A stretch of 32,088 bases of DNA from Planctomycetota bacterium (GTDB lineage Bacteria > Planctomycetota > Planctomycetia > Pirellulales > Pirellulaceae), in NCBI GenBank assembly GCA_029259935.1, contig JAJDEH010000480.1, positions 1 through 32,088 on the forward strand, given 5' to 3'. How positions within the stretch are numbered: position 1 is the first letter of the stretch; each line of letters starts with the position of its first letter. The position numbers and the translations under genes were made by a program. Shown here piece by piece: positions 17,714 to 25,422 of the stretch. Under the pieces are notes generated by a model. The model searched no databases. It saw only the letters and a program-made list of their open reading frames with translations, and was not told the DNA's origin.

Positions 17714-18850
17714 ATGGCCACAATCTTCCGCGGCAACAATTCCCGATCTGAAGTTGATCCATCCCCAGGAACGACTCCGATGGCGCGGCGGTCTTTCTTA
17801 ACCGCCGCGGCCGCCTTGGCGACATCGACAGCCTTCGGACGGGATTATGGTCCCAACGCTCCGCCGGTCCGCTATCCGGAGCCCGATGTCGTCGTGCTGG
17901 ACGATCGCTTCGCGAAGTACAAGCTGGGCAATTCGCCCATTCAACGGTTGTATCACAGCAAGGAGATGTTGTGGGCCGAAGGGCCAGCTTGGAACGGGGT
18001 GGGCCGCTATTTGTTGTGGAGCGACATTCCGCGAAACATTCAGCTTCGCTGGCTGGAAGACGATGGCCACGTCAGCGTCTTTCGCAATCCCTCGGGAAAC
18101 AGCAACGGAAACACCTTCGACTATCAGGGTCGACAGATTTCCTGTCAGCACGGTACGCGACGCGTCGTGCGTTACGAACATAACGGCAAAGTCACCATCT
18201 TGGCCGAGAAATTCAATGGCAAGTCGCTGAATGCTCCCAACGATGCCGTGGTCCATCCCAACGACGGCGCGATCTGGTTCACCGACCCCGGATATGGCGG
18301 ACTCATGAACTACGAAGGCCGACGCGCCAACACCGGTTCACCGCAACCCTATCAAAAAGAAGCGATCTATCGAATCGATGTGAAGACCGGAAAAATGGAT
18401 CAAGTCGCCGACCAAATTCACAAACCGAACGGCCTGTGCTTTTCGCCCGACTACAAAAAGCTGTACGTGGCCGATACGGGCGCTTCGCACTACGACGACG
18501 CCAAGAGAAACATCAAGGTGTGGGACGTGGTCAACGGCACCAAGTTGGCCAACGACCGCGAGTTCGCTTCGATGGAGATGGAACTGAACGGCGAAAAAGT
18601 GGGCGGTTTCGCCGACGGAATCCGAGCCGACGAAGATGGCAACGTGTGGGCCAGCGCCGGTTGGGTGGGAGATGGCTACGACGGAGTGCACATCTTTGCC
18701 CCCGACGGCGATCGAATTGGCCAGATTCTGCTGCCCGAGATCTGCTCGAATGTTTGTTTCGGCGGGACGAAGCGCAACCGCTTGTTCATGACAGGCAGCA
18801 CGTCGTTGTATGCGGTTTACGTGGAAACACGCGGCGCGCATATCACTTGA
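17714..18850 (+). CDS. SMP-30/gluconolactonase-like exported protein
   Basis: This 378-aa six-bladed beta-propeller probably hydrolyses a sugar lactone or a related ester in the periplasm. MARRSFLTAAAALATSTAFG (23-42) is a twin-arginine signal with Arg25-Arg26. The metal-site residues of the family are visible: Glu89 in WAEGPAW, Asn176 in LNAPNDAVV, Asn239 in KPNG and Asp301 in FADGI. A typical TDPGYGG segment follows the second blade. ATG at 17714 has an excellent site (GAGG, eight bases), but it gives a 22-residue extension before the Tat motif; ATG at 17780 with AGGA upstream would give a standard signal peptide. The substrate is not identifiable from sequence. It is on the same strand as the SYLF gene, 151 bp upstream of it. 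Confidence 0.92.
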   Translation: MATIFRGNNSRSEVDPSPGTTPMARRSFLTAAAALATSTAFGRDYGPNAPPVRYPEPDVVVLDDRFAKYKLGNSPIQRLYHSKEMLWAEGPAWNGVGRYLLWSDIPRNIQLRWLEDDGHVSVFRNPSGNSNGNTFDYQGRQISCQHGTRRVVRYEHNGKVTILAEKFNGKSLNAPNDAVVHPNDGAIWFTDPGYGGLMNYEGRRANTGSPQPYQKEAIYRIDVKTGKMDQVADQIHKPNGLCFSPDYKKLYVADTGASHYDDAKRNIKVWDVVNGTKLANDREFASMEMELNGEKVGGFADGIRADEDGNVWASAGWVGDGYDGVHIFAPDGDRIGQILLPEICSNVCFGGTKRNRLFMTGSTSLYAVYVETRGAHIT

Positions 18851-18944
18851 GCGCGGCGTACTTTCGGTCTCCAGATCGCTAGCAGCGCAGATCGGCATTG
18901 GCGGAGCCCAAGCCAATCAATAGAATCCGGCCCCGCGCCAGATT

Positions 18945-18965
18945 TCCCGACCCAGGTGGTCGGGA
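18945..18965 (+). terminator. Hairpin between the SMP-30 and SYLF genes
   Basis: TCCCGACC (18945-18952) and GGTCGGGA (18958-18965) form a perfect 8-bp stem with a 5-nt loop. A T-run occurs at 18980-18985, but 14 bases after the stem, farther than in a standard rho-independent terminator. It could end the SMP-30 transcript or be a leader element of the next gene. Confidence 0.4.
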
Positions 18966-19001
18966 GTCTGCACTCGCAATTTTTTCGCACGGAGGACGGA
19001 C

Positions 19002-20072
19002 ATGAACAATCGAAACGCGATCGTAGTGCTGGTCTTGGCTGTTTGTCAGTTCGGACTGGCCACCATGACATTGGGTCAAGCTCGCGAAGAGCAGATCGTC
19101 AATACCGGGGCCACCGTCTTGAACGAGGTGATGGCTATTCCCGCCAAGCAAATTCCGCAGTCGCTGTTGAAAGACGCGCGGGGCGTGGCGATTATTCCGG
19201 GGCTGATCAAGGGCGGATTCGTGGTCGGTGCTCGCCACGGGCGGGGCGTGATCATGATCCGTGATCAGGCCGGCCAGTGGCAGGCACCCGTATTTATAAA
19301 ACTGACTGGGGGCAGCATCGGATTTCAGGCGGGTGTGGAATCGACGGATCTTGTGTTGGTGTTCAAGACCCGGCGCAGCGTCGACGGCTTGATGAATGGG
19401 AAACTGACGATCGGCGTTGATGCCGCCGCCGCGGCGGGTCCGGTTGGCCGGCAAGCGTCGGCCGCGACCGACGTCCTCTTACGGGCCGAAGTGCTTTCAT
19501 ACTCTCGCAGCCGAGGACTGTTTGCGGGTGTTTCCATCGACGGTTCCGCGCTGCAGATCGATCACTTGGCAAGTGCGACTTATTATCAGGGCATGCCCAC
19601 GGCACCGGCGTCCGCCCAACGGTTGGTGGGCTTATTGGGTCACTATTCTCCCTCCGCGCTGCCCGCCGAACTCACGGGCCGGCCCCAGCCGACACCGGCA
19701 ACTGTCGCACCGCCCGCCGCCGCGTCACTTTCGGAAGGACAAGTTCGTGAACAACTGAAAAGATCCTCGCTGAACTTGCAAGCTCTTCTAGACAATCACT
19801 GGAAGACGTTTCTGGCTTTGCCTGGCGAAATCTACGAACCCAATCAACCGGTCGACAGAGTCGCGCTGAACCGTGCCCTCGCCAATTTTGAAACCGTGGC
19901 ACGTGATCCTCGATATGATGTCTTAACACAACGCAACGAATTCACGGCAACCCATCGGCTACTTAGCAGGTTCGCGCTTCTACGCACCAACACGGAAGGT
20001 GATGGCCAACTTCATCTGCCTCCGCCGCCAACGGGCGGCCAGCCGTCAACCGAACTGCCCCTGCCGAAGTAG
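19002..20072 (+). CDS. Exported SYLF (Ysc84/DUF500) domain protein
   Basis: This 356-aa protein has a signal peptide (1-25, ending LGQA) and a SYLF domain at about 30-215. SYLF domains bind lipid head groups in eukaryotic proteins such as Ysc84 and SH3YL1; bacterial members are exported and of unknown role. Typical family blocks are present: IPQSLLKDARGVAIIPG, GGFVVGARHGRGV, and the FAGVSIDGSAL block. A Pro/Ala linker leads to a ~110-residue C-terminal region that is helical and not assignable; the last residues are Pro-rich. The ATG at 19002 has GGAGGA seven bases upstream. The SYLF domain and export together suggest an envelope lipid-binding role. It is convergent with purM, 16 bp apart. 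Confidence 0.92.
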   Translation: MNNRNAIVVLVLAVCQFGLATMTLGQAREEQIVNTGATVLNEVMAIPAKQIPQSLLKDARGVAIIPGLIKGGFVVGARHGRGVIMIRDQAGQWQAPVFIKLTGGSIGFQAGVESTDLVLVFKTRRSVDGLMNGKLTIGVDAAAAAGPVGRQASAATDVLLRAEVLSYSRSRGLFAGVSIDGSALQIDHLASATYYQGMPTAPASAQRLVGLLGHYSPSALPAELTGRPQPTPATVAPPAAASLSEGQVREQLKRSSLNLQALLDNHWKTFLALPGEIYEPNQPVDRVALNRALANFETVARDPRYDVLTQRNEFTATHRLLSRFALLRTNTEGDGQLHLPPPPTGGQPSTELPLPK

Positions 20073-20088
20073 AAGACAGTTCGCTCGG

Positions 20089-21153
20089 CTAGTCTTGCCA
20101 AACCACCGACCCGTCGCCGGACACGACATCTCCGATGTGCCAGCTTTCAAGGCCGTGTTCAGCCAGCATCCGGCGGATGGCGTCGGCGTAGTAACTGCTC
20201 ACGACAAACACCATTCCCAACCCCATGTTGAACGTGCGGTTCATTTCCTCTTCCGCGATGCTTCCCAACTGGGCAAGCCACGGAAAGACCGGCGGCACAT
20301 TCCACGAGTCGCGTTCGATTCGCGCTTGGACGTGCGCGGGTAATATGCGTTCGAGGTTCTCTTGCAAGCCGCCGCCCGTGATATGGGCCACTCCATGCAC
20401 GACGTGCTTCACCTTGTAGTGATTGAGAATCTTGCGCAGCGGCTGAGCGTAAATCCGCGTCGGACGCAACAATGTTTCGCCAACCGTCGCGTCTAGCTGC
20501 TGCACGTGATCGTCCAGCTTCTTGTTGGCCAGATCGAAGACCACTTTACGAATCAGGCTGAAGCCGTTGGAGTGCAAACCGTTCGAAGCCACGCCCAAGA
20601 CAACGTCGTCGGGAGCGATGGCCGAACCGTCGATCAGATGCTTGCGATCAACCACCCCGACGCTGAAGCCTGCCAAGTCATAGTCGCCGTGCGAGTAAAT
20701 CCCCGGCATGATCGCCGTTTCGCCGCCCAGCAGCGCGCAGTCCGCCTGCAAACAGCCTTCACTGATGCCTTCGACGATCTGCTCCAGGGTTTCCGGATCA
20801 TCGTGCGACATGGCCACATAATCCAGAAAGAACAGCGGCTCGGCGCCACAGCAAATGACGTCGTTCACGCACATCGCCACCAAGTCGATGCCCACCGAGT
20901 TGTGCACGCCCGCCAGATTGGCGATCTTCAATTTCGTGCCGACCCCGTCCGTGCCCGCGACCAGCACTGGGTCTTCATAATTGCGAGCGAACAGTTGATT
21001 GGCAAAGTCTAGCTGGAAGAGACCCGCGAACCCGCCCTCCAGCTTCATGACCCGCGGGCTGAAAGTGCGGTGCATTAATCGCGGCAAACGGGACATCGAA
21101 TCTTGATAAACATCAAGATCCACACCGGCGTCTTTGTAGGTTAGCCCGGTCAT
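20089..21153 (-). CDS. purM: Phosphoribosylformylglycinamidine cyclo-ligase (AIR synthetase)
   Basis: PurM closes the imidazole ring in purine synthesis: FGAM plus ATP gives AIR plus ADP and phosphate. The 354-aa length fits the family (~345). The N-terminus [10 protein letters not shown] is the family hallmark. [13 protein letters not shown] holds nucleotide- and metal-binding residues, and [42 protein letters not shown] and [16 protein letters not shown] are conserved blocks in order. ATG at 21153 directly precedes the family start; an in-frame GTG at 21237 would add 28 residues and has no ribosome-binding site. No other pur gene is nearby, so it is probably a single-gene transcript. A strong hairpin at 21319-21360 lies upstream. 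Confidence 0.96.
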   Translation of the reverse strand: MTGLTYKDAGVDLDVYQDSMSRLPRLMHRTFSPRVMKLEGGFAGLFQLDFANQLFARNYEDPVLVAGTDGVGTKLKIANLAGVHNSVGIDLVAMCVNDVICCGAEPLFFLDYVAMSHDDPETLEQIVEGISEGCLQADCALLGGETAIMPGIYSHGDYDLAGFSVGVVDRKHLIDGSAIAPDDVVLGVASNGLHSNGFSLIRKVVFDLANKKLDDHVQQLDATVGETLLRPTRIYAQPLRKILNHYKVKHVVHGVAHITGGGLQENLERILPAHVQARIERDSWNVPPVFPWLAQLGSIAEEEMNRTFNMGLGMVFVVSSYYADAIRRMLAEHGLESWHIGDVVSGDGSVVWQD

Positions 21154-21537
21154 GGGAACAAAAGCCGTGGGGTAAACCTGGTGGATTGCGGTTCCAACCG
21201 TTACGAATTCCGCGGCAAATGGAGACGCGGAACTCACATGTTGAAGAATTCTATGGGGCCGGCGAGCATTGTGTCAACGAGCCAGGTAACATGGACGGTT
21301 GGACGCCTACCGATGCTTGGCCGTCTCAACGATTGTAAAAACAGATCGACTGAGACGGCCCCGTTAATTGCTACGTTTTCCCTCACGCAAACGAATTCGC
21401 TAATTCCTGCGACGTCCAGCGGCTTGATCTAATTTGTGAATTCGCTCGCCCAACTGTCGGCCTCGTAGAGTCCCTCGTGGTAGATTTTTCCAGCTTCTAT
21501 TGACGTACCACATGGATTTACATTCGAGGCCCCGCGA
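21154..21537. other. Divergent intergenic region between purM and glgX (384 bp)
   Basis: I see no gene here. It must contain the promoters for purM (minus) and glgX (plus). The strongest visible structure is a perfect 10-bp inverted repeat at 21319-21328 and 21351-21360. The stretch is AT-richer than its neighbours around 21365-21435 and 21475-21525, but I could not place a convincing -35/-10 pair. Confidence 0.5.
21319..21360. promoter_or_regulatory. Long hairpin upstream of purM and glgX
   Basis: GGCCGTCTCA (21319-21328) and TGAGACGGCC (21351-21360) are exact complements, with an inner CGAT/ATCG pair (21330-21333 and 21345-21348) inside the 22-nt loop. The stem is stable enough to be functional. 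It lies about 166 bp before the purM start and 178 bp before glgX. No T-run follows closely, so it may be a regulator binding site or RNA leader rather than a terminator. Confidence 0.4.
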
Positions 21538-23643
21538 ATGCTCATGCGTTTCCACCCTGAGTTTCAGATTACCCATCCGCTGCCCTACGGCGCGGTGGTG
21601 CACGATGGCGGCGTACAGTTCATCGTTTTTAGCCGGACCGCCACTTCGATGCGCCTCCTGCTGTACAACGAAGTAGACGACCTGGACCCCGTCGAGATTA
21701 TCAGTTTCGATTATGATACCGACCGCTGGGGGCATGTGTGGAGCATCTTTGTGTCGGACGTGCGACCGGGGCAGTTGTACCACCTGCAAGCCGACGGCCC
21801 TCACGACCCGCAAAGTGGCCAGTGGTTTGACGGCCGCCGGCGCCTTATCGATCCGTATGCGAAAGCACTTGCCGGCGATTTCCAGTCCGCCGCCGACGGC
21901 GTCATACGTCCGCCAAAGTGTGTCGTCTGCGAAGATTCTTTTGATTGGGAAGGCGACCGCCATTTGCGGCGGCCGTTGTCCGAATCGGTCATTTACGAAC
22001 TGCATGTGCGCGGGTTTACGCAAAGCCCCACCAGCGGCGTCGAACATCCCGGCACCTACCTTGGACTGATCGAAAAGATTCCGTATCTGAAGTCGCTTGG
22101 TATCACGGCCGTCGAGTTGATGCCGGTTCACGAGTTTCCCATGCGCGACGTCGACGGAAACTGGCCGCGGCAGCGGAACTATTGGGGGTACGACCCGATG
22201 GCGCTGTTCGCGCCGCATCGCGGGTTCGCGGCGGGCGACCAGCCGGGCAGCCAAGTCAACGAATTCAAGGAGATGGTCAAAGCGCTGCACCAAGCCGACA
22301 TCGAAGTCATCTTGGACGTCGTCTTCAACCACACCTGCGAAGGCAATCATCTGGGTCCCGTCCTCAGCTTCAAAGGACTGGAGAACCAGGTTTACTACAT
22401 GCTGGACAACGGTGGCAGCCGCTATAAAAACTACTCGGGATGCGGCAACACGATCAATGGAAATCACCCCGTCGTCCGCGAGATGATTTTCAATTGCCTG
22501 CGGCATTGGGTGTACAACTATCATGTCGATGGATTCCGCTTCGATCTGGCATCGATCCTCAGCCGCGACCGCAAGGGGAACTTGGTGCCGAATCCGCCGC
22601 TGGTCGAAATGATTGCCGAAGATCCGATGTTGGCGGATACGAAGATCATTGCCGAGGCGTGGGACGCGGCCGGCGCTTATCAAGTCGGTTCGTTCGGCGA
22701 ATCGCGGTGGGCCGAATGGAACGGCCGCTACCGCGACGACATGCGGCGGTATTGGCGGGGCGACACCGGACTGCGCGGCGCGGCGGCCACTCGGCTGGCC
22801 GGATCCAGTGATCTCTATCAACCCAACGGCCGCCATCCGTCGTGTAGCATCAACTTCATCACGTCGCACGACGGCTTTACGTTGAATGACCAGGTCAGCT
22901 TTCGAGACAAGCATAACGAAGACAATGGCGAAGGCAACCGCGACGGCGACAACAACGGCCACAGCGACAACTATGGCATTGAGGGGCTCACCAACCGAGA
23001 ACCGATCAAGGCGGTCCGACTGCGGCAGATCAAGAACATGTTGGCCACTCTGCTGCTCAGCCAAGGCGTACCAATGATGCTGGCCGGCGATGAATGCCGC
23101 CGCACGCAACAGGGTAACAACAACCCCTGGTGCCAAGACAATGAGATCACTTGGTTTGATTGGGACTTGGTCACCGAAAATGCTCATCTCGTTCAGTTTT
23201 GTCGTGAGCTGATCCATTTTCGCCGCCGCCAGCCCACCGTGCGGCGCGAGACTTTCCTGGATGGCGAACCGAACGGCAGCCGGAAGTTGCCAGACGTCGT
23301 GTGGTTCGATGTCGCTGGCCGGCCGATCGACTGGAATAGCGAGACGTCCACGATCGGTGCCTGGCTGAAAGCGCCGGAACCCGATGCGGATCCCAACCAC
23401 ATCGGCTGCGACGTGTTGCTGCTGCTGAATCCGACTGACGCCGACCAACACTTCCATCTGCCGTCCGCCGTCACGGCGAAAAAGTGGCACCAGTTCGTGG
23501 ATACCAGCGCGCCGCCTCCCGCAGACATCTATCCCGAAAAGGAAGGACCGATGTTGACCACCACCACCGTTCAGTTGATGGCACGATCGCTGTGTTGCTT
23601 GACCTCGAAAGTCGTTGTTCGCTCCGCGAACAAAACGTCTTGA
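21538..23643 (+). CDS. glgX: Glycogen debranching enzyme, GlgX/isoamylase type
   Basis: This 701-aa enzyme cleaves alpha-1,6 branch linkages in glycogen or limit dextrin. Residues 10-125 are a CBM48-like beta-sandwich and residues 150-560 the GH13 barrel. Catalytic residues are visible: nucleophile Asp336 in DGFRFD, acid/base Glu373 in IIAEAWD, and transition-state stabiliser Asp445 in ITSHD. DVVFNH (260-265) is the first GH13 signature. The CQDNEITWFDW block near residue 535 is typical of GlgX/isoamylase. Residues 600-701 form the C-terminal beta domain. The start is ATG at 21538 with GAGG eight bases upstream. No glgA, glgB, glgC or glgP gene is adjacent, so regulation with glycogen synthesis is not visible here. 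Confidence 0.95.
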   Translation: MLMRFHPEFQITHPLPYGAVVHDGGVQFIVFSRTATSMRLLLYNEVDDLDPVEIISFDYDTDRWGHVWSIFVSDVRPGQLYHLQADGPHDPQSGQWFDGRRRLIDPYAKALAGDFQSAADGVIRPPKCVVCEDSFDWEGDRHLRRPLSESVIYELHVRGFTQSPTSGVEHPGTYLGLIEKIPYLKSLGITAVELMPVHEFPMRDVDGNWPRQRNYWGYDPMALFAPHRGFAAGDQPGSQVNEFKEMVKALHQADIEVILDVVFNHTCEGNHLGPVLSFKGLENQVYYMLDNGGSRYKNYSGCGNTINGNHPVVREMIFNCLRHWVYNYHVDGFRFDLASILSRDRKGNLVPNPPLVEMIAEDPMLADTKIIAEAWDAAGAYQVGSFGESRWAEWNGRYRDDMRRYWRGDTGLRGAAATRLAGSSDLYQPNGRHPSCSINFITSHDGFTLNDQVSFRDKHNEDNGEGNRDGDNNGHSDNYGIEGLTNREPIKAVRLRQIKNMLATLLLSQGVPMMLAGDECRRTQQGNNNPWCQDNEITWFDWDLVTENAHLVQFCRELIHFRRRQPTVRRETFLDGEPNGSRKLPDVVWFDVAGRPIDWNSETSTIGAWLKAPEPDADPNHIGCDVLLLLNPTDADQHFHLPSAVTAKKWHQFVDTSAPPPADIYPEKEGPMLTTTTVQLMARSLCCLTSKVVVRSANKTS

Positions 23644-24387
23644 CCGCCATCGAACTCCGCAGCGGCCGCCGTAATGTCCCGCTTGAGTACTCACACGATC
23701 AGCCGCCTGCAGGCGCGAGTGTTTTCCGTCTCGATAACAACACCACAAGAGTTCGCATTCCAGTTCCGCCAACGGTTTCGGAAATTGGAAATTGCAATTC
23801 ATCGTTCTTATTGCCCTCACAATCGAAGTCGTACACTCGTAACAACGCTAGCCAGAGCGTGGCTGCTTTCCAGTTCTCGGATGACTAAGGCGGAGCAGCC
23901 GCCCGCTTTCCCGTTCGTTCTCCCCCTTACCAGTTCTCCCCCTTACCAAGGGGGAGCTAGAAGGCCTTCGCCCGCTTTAGTCGGCCCCGACAGAGACAAT
24001 CGCCCTTGCCCAAGGACTCACCCATTGCCGCGCCCATAACTCCATTTTACGCGAGTAGGCAACAACTCGGCTAGTGTCGACAAACTCCGAGAAACCAAGC
24101 AGATCCGCCCACTTTTTTCAAAGCATGCGACCCGTAGCAGGTCCCTTTCGCCGAAAGTGTCCCCCTCCAGCCAAGCGGCGCACTCGCGACGTTGTAACAT
24201 ACGCGCCGCCGCGAGCCTCCAACAACCAACTCGAACGAAATGTCTTAAAAAAGCCAGCGTCATTTGAATGCTTGCTTCGTGGGGAGCCCCATCCCTCGTC
24301 CAGTTGTGCAATTGAAACGCCGTTCCGGCGGCGCTACGTTCCTTGATTCGCCCTAGTTGACTACTTTACTGACGGGCGGTTTCGTGC
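23644..24387. other. 744-bp gene-free region with repeats
   Basis: I find no gene I can support. It contains a 12-bp palindrome CGCCTGCAGGCG (23704-23715), the repeat cluster at 23917-23966, a CTTTCGCCGAAAG-type hairpin near 24146 and several A/T runs. Short frames on both strands lack ribosome-binding sites and recognisable motifs. It separates the convergent glgX and LRR genes, where promoters are not needed, so the unusual length suggests decayed or inserted DNA. Confidence 0.5.
23917..23966. repeat. Dispersed palindromic repeat, copy 3, with tandem half-copy
   Basis: The 16-bp unit GTTCTCCCCCTTACCA is directly duplicated (23917-23932 and 23933-23948). From 23939 it reads on as CCCCTTACCAAGGGGG and then AGCTAGAAGG, matching copy 1 at positions 1-28 except for five bases. 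The duplication of the first arm suggests a rearrangement inside the element. Confidence 0.55.
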
Positions 24388-25116
24388 CTACTCTTGAAAA
24401 ACCACCAGTCGCGGATTCAACGTCTTGAATCTTCGCAAAGCCGTTGGAGTCACCGCCGTGTCTGTTAAGAATAAGTACCTGAGCTTTTTCAGGTGACGCA
24501 GTTGCTTTATTGTCTCATCGTTTATTTTCTGGCCAGACAGGTGCAAGACCTCCAATCGCGGGAGATCCCAGATGTACTTGAGAGATTTTGTATCCGCCTG
24601 CTCAATGTGAAGCTGAAGCTCTTTGAGATTTCGAAGGTACGCGACATAGTAGATCGCTTCCCTGGTGACCGGGGCGTCGACAAGGTGAAGGTTCAGGAGC
24701 TTGTCAAAGGCCAGTAGGTGAAGAATGTCGATATCGGAACCGCTCCAAGCTGTGTCGATCAACAGGGTTTCCTCATCGATGATCTTCGCTCCGTATGATA
24801 ACGCAAGCTCTTCCGACGGACAAAAACGCACGGCGACAGGTTTTGAACCCGCGCGAACGGGCGCTCTGTGAAACAGCCCCTCCAATCGCATTCTTGCATC
24901 TTCGCGTAGCGTCTGGACTTCCTTTCGATGAGTCCACTCTTGTTTTTGTAGAACCTGTTCTTGTTGCCAGAGTTTCGTCTCGTGGGACTCAACCAGTGCA
25001 TTTCGATCGCGCCGCCATGCGGCGAGACAACCAATGACGGCAGCGACCCAGAACAACGTCGCGAGCCGGAACTTGAAACAACTCCGTAAGCTGAAACTCT
25101 TCATCTCGGAAGTCAC
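24388..25116 (-). CDS. Membrane-anchored leucine-rich-repeat protein
   Basis: This 242-aa protein has one N-terminal membrane helix (about residues 18-34, RLATLFWVAAVIGCLAAW) preceded by basic residues, as in many planctomycete proteins with an FRLATLF-type leader. Residues 45-80 are charged and likely coiled coil. From about 125 to the end there are irregular leucine-rich repeats (LLNLHLVDAPVT, LKELQLHIEQADT, LEVLHLSGQKINDE, LRYLFLTDTAVT), which usually bind protein partners. GTG at 25116 is taken as the start because AAGGAG lies exactly seven bases upstream; the in-frame ATG at 25104 has no site. The LRR domain is probably outside the cytoplasm, anchored to the membrane. The partner is unknown. 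Confidence 0.82.
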   Translation of the reverse strand: MTSEMKSFSLRSCFKFRLATLFWVAAVIGCLAAWRRDRNALVESHETKLWQQEQVLQKQEWTHRKEVQTLREDARMRLEGLFHRAPVRAGSKPVAVRFCPSEELALSYGAKIIDEETLLIDTAWSGSDIDILHLLAFDKLLNLHLVDAPVTREAIYYVAYLRNLKELQLHIEQADTKSLKYIWDLPRLEVLHLSGQKINDETIKQLRHLKKLRYLFLTDTAVTPTALRRFKTLNPRLVVFQE

Positions 25117-25129
25117 TTGGTGACTCCTT
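25111..25129 (-). promoter_or_regulatory. Strong ribosome-binding site overlapped by a start-codon hairpin
   Basis: On the minus strand AAGGAG (25124-25129) precedes GTG 25116 by seven bases. AGTCAC (25120-25125) can pair with GTGACT (25111-25116) around a 3-nt loop, so the hairpin includes the GTG itself and two bases of the ribosome-binding site. Folding would hide the start codon and could lower or regulate translation. Confidence 0.45.
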
Positions 25130-25422
25130 ATTGAGCGATAACACCCCTGCATACCAACGAAAGAGCGGCCCGGCATTATTAGTTTAGCGCATTCTTGCTC
25201 GCCTTGGCCACAGTTTGGTCGCCGTTTTGCGTGCGGATTGTGATGGGCGGTAGGGGCGCCCGCCGGGCCCGTTTTGTACGGTGGGCCGTGCGAGCGTATA
25301 ATCTCCATCAACATCTGGCGAGGACGCACGTCGGCTCACCCAGTTGGGCCTCCAAGTTTTTGTGCCGTTGGCTTGGCGCGACAGTAACCTTGGCGTGAAC
25401 AAGCATTGGTGGACATACGCCG
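25117..25422. other. Divergent intergenic region between the LRR and SSF genes (306 bp)
   Basis: No gene is visible. It holds the AAGGAG site of the LRR gene at its left end, a GC-rich stretch with CGCCCGCCGGGCCCG near 25257-25271, and the promoter candidate for the symporter at 25274-25302 followed by a leader of about 114 nt. Confidence 0.5.
25274..25302 (+). promoter_or_regulatory. Probable sigma70-type promoter of the SSF symporter gene
   Basis: TTGTAC (25274-25279) and a perfect TATAAT (25297-25302) are separated by 17 bp, the optimal spacing. Transcription would start near 25309, leaving about 114 nt of leader before TTG 25423. I do not recognise a riboswitch in that leader. Confidence 0.5.

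Noticed and set aside
21400..23820. An 806-codon open frame antisense to glgX
   Set aside because: Its codons lie exactly opposite those of glgX; it stays open because glgX avoids TTA, CTA and TCA. It has no motif, and glgX has all catalytic residues.
24018..24311. A 97-codon minus-strand frame in the 744-bp gap
   Set aside because: No ribosome-binding site, no recognisable motif and low-quality composition; could be a remnant but cannot be supported.
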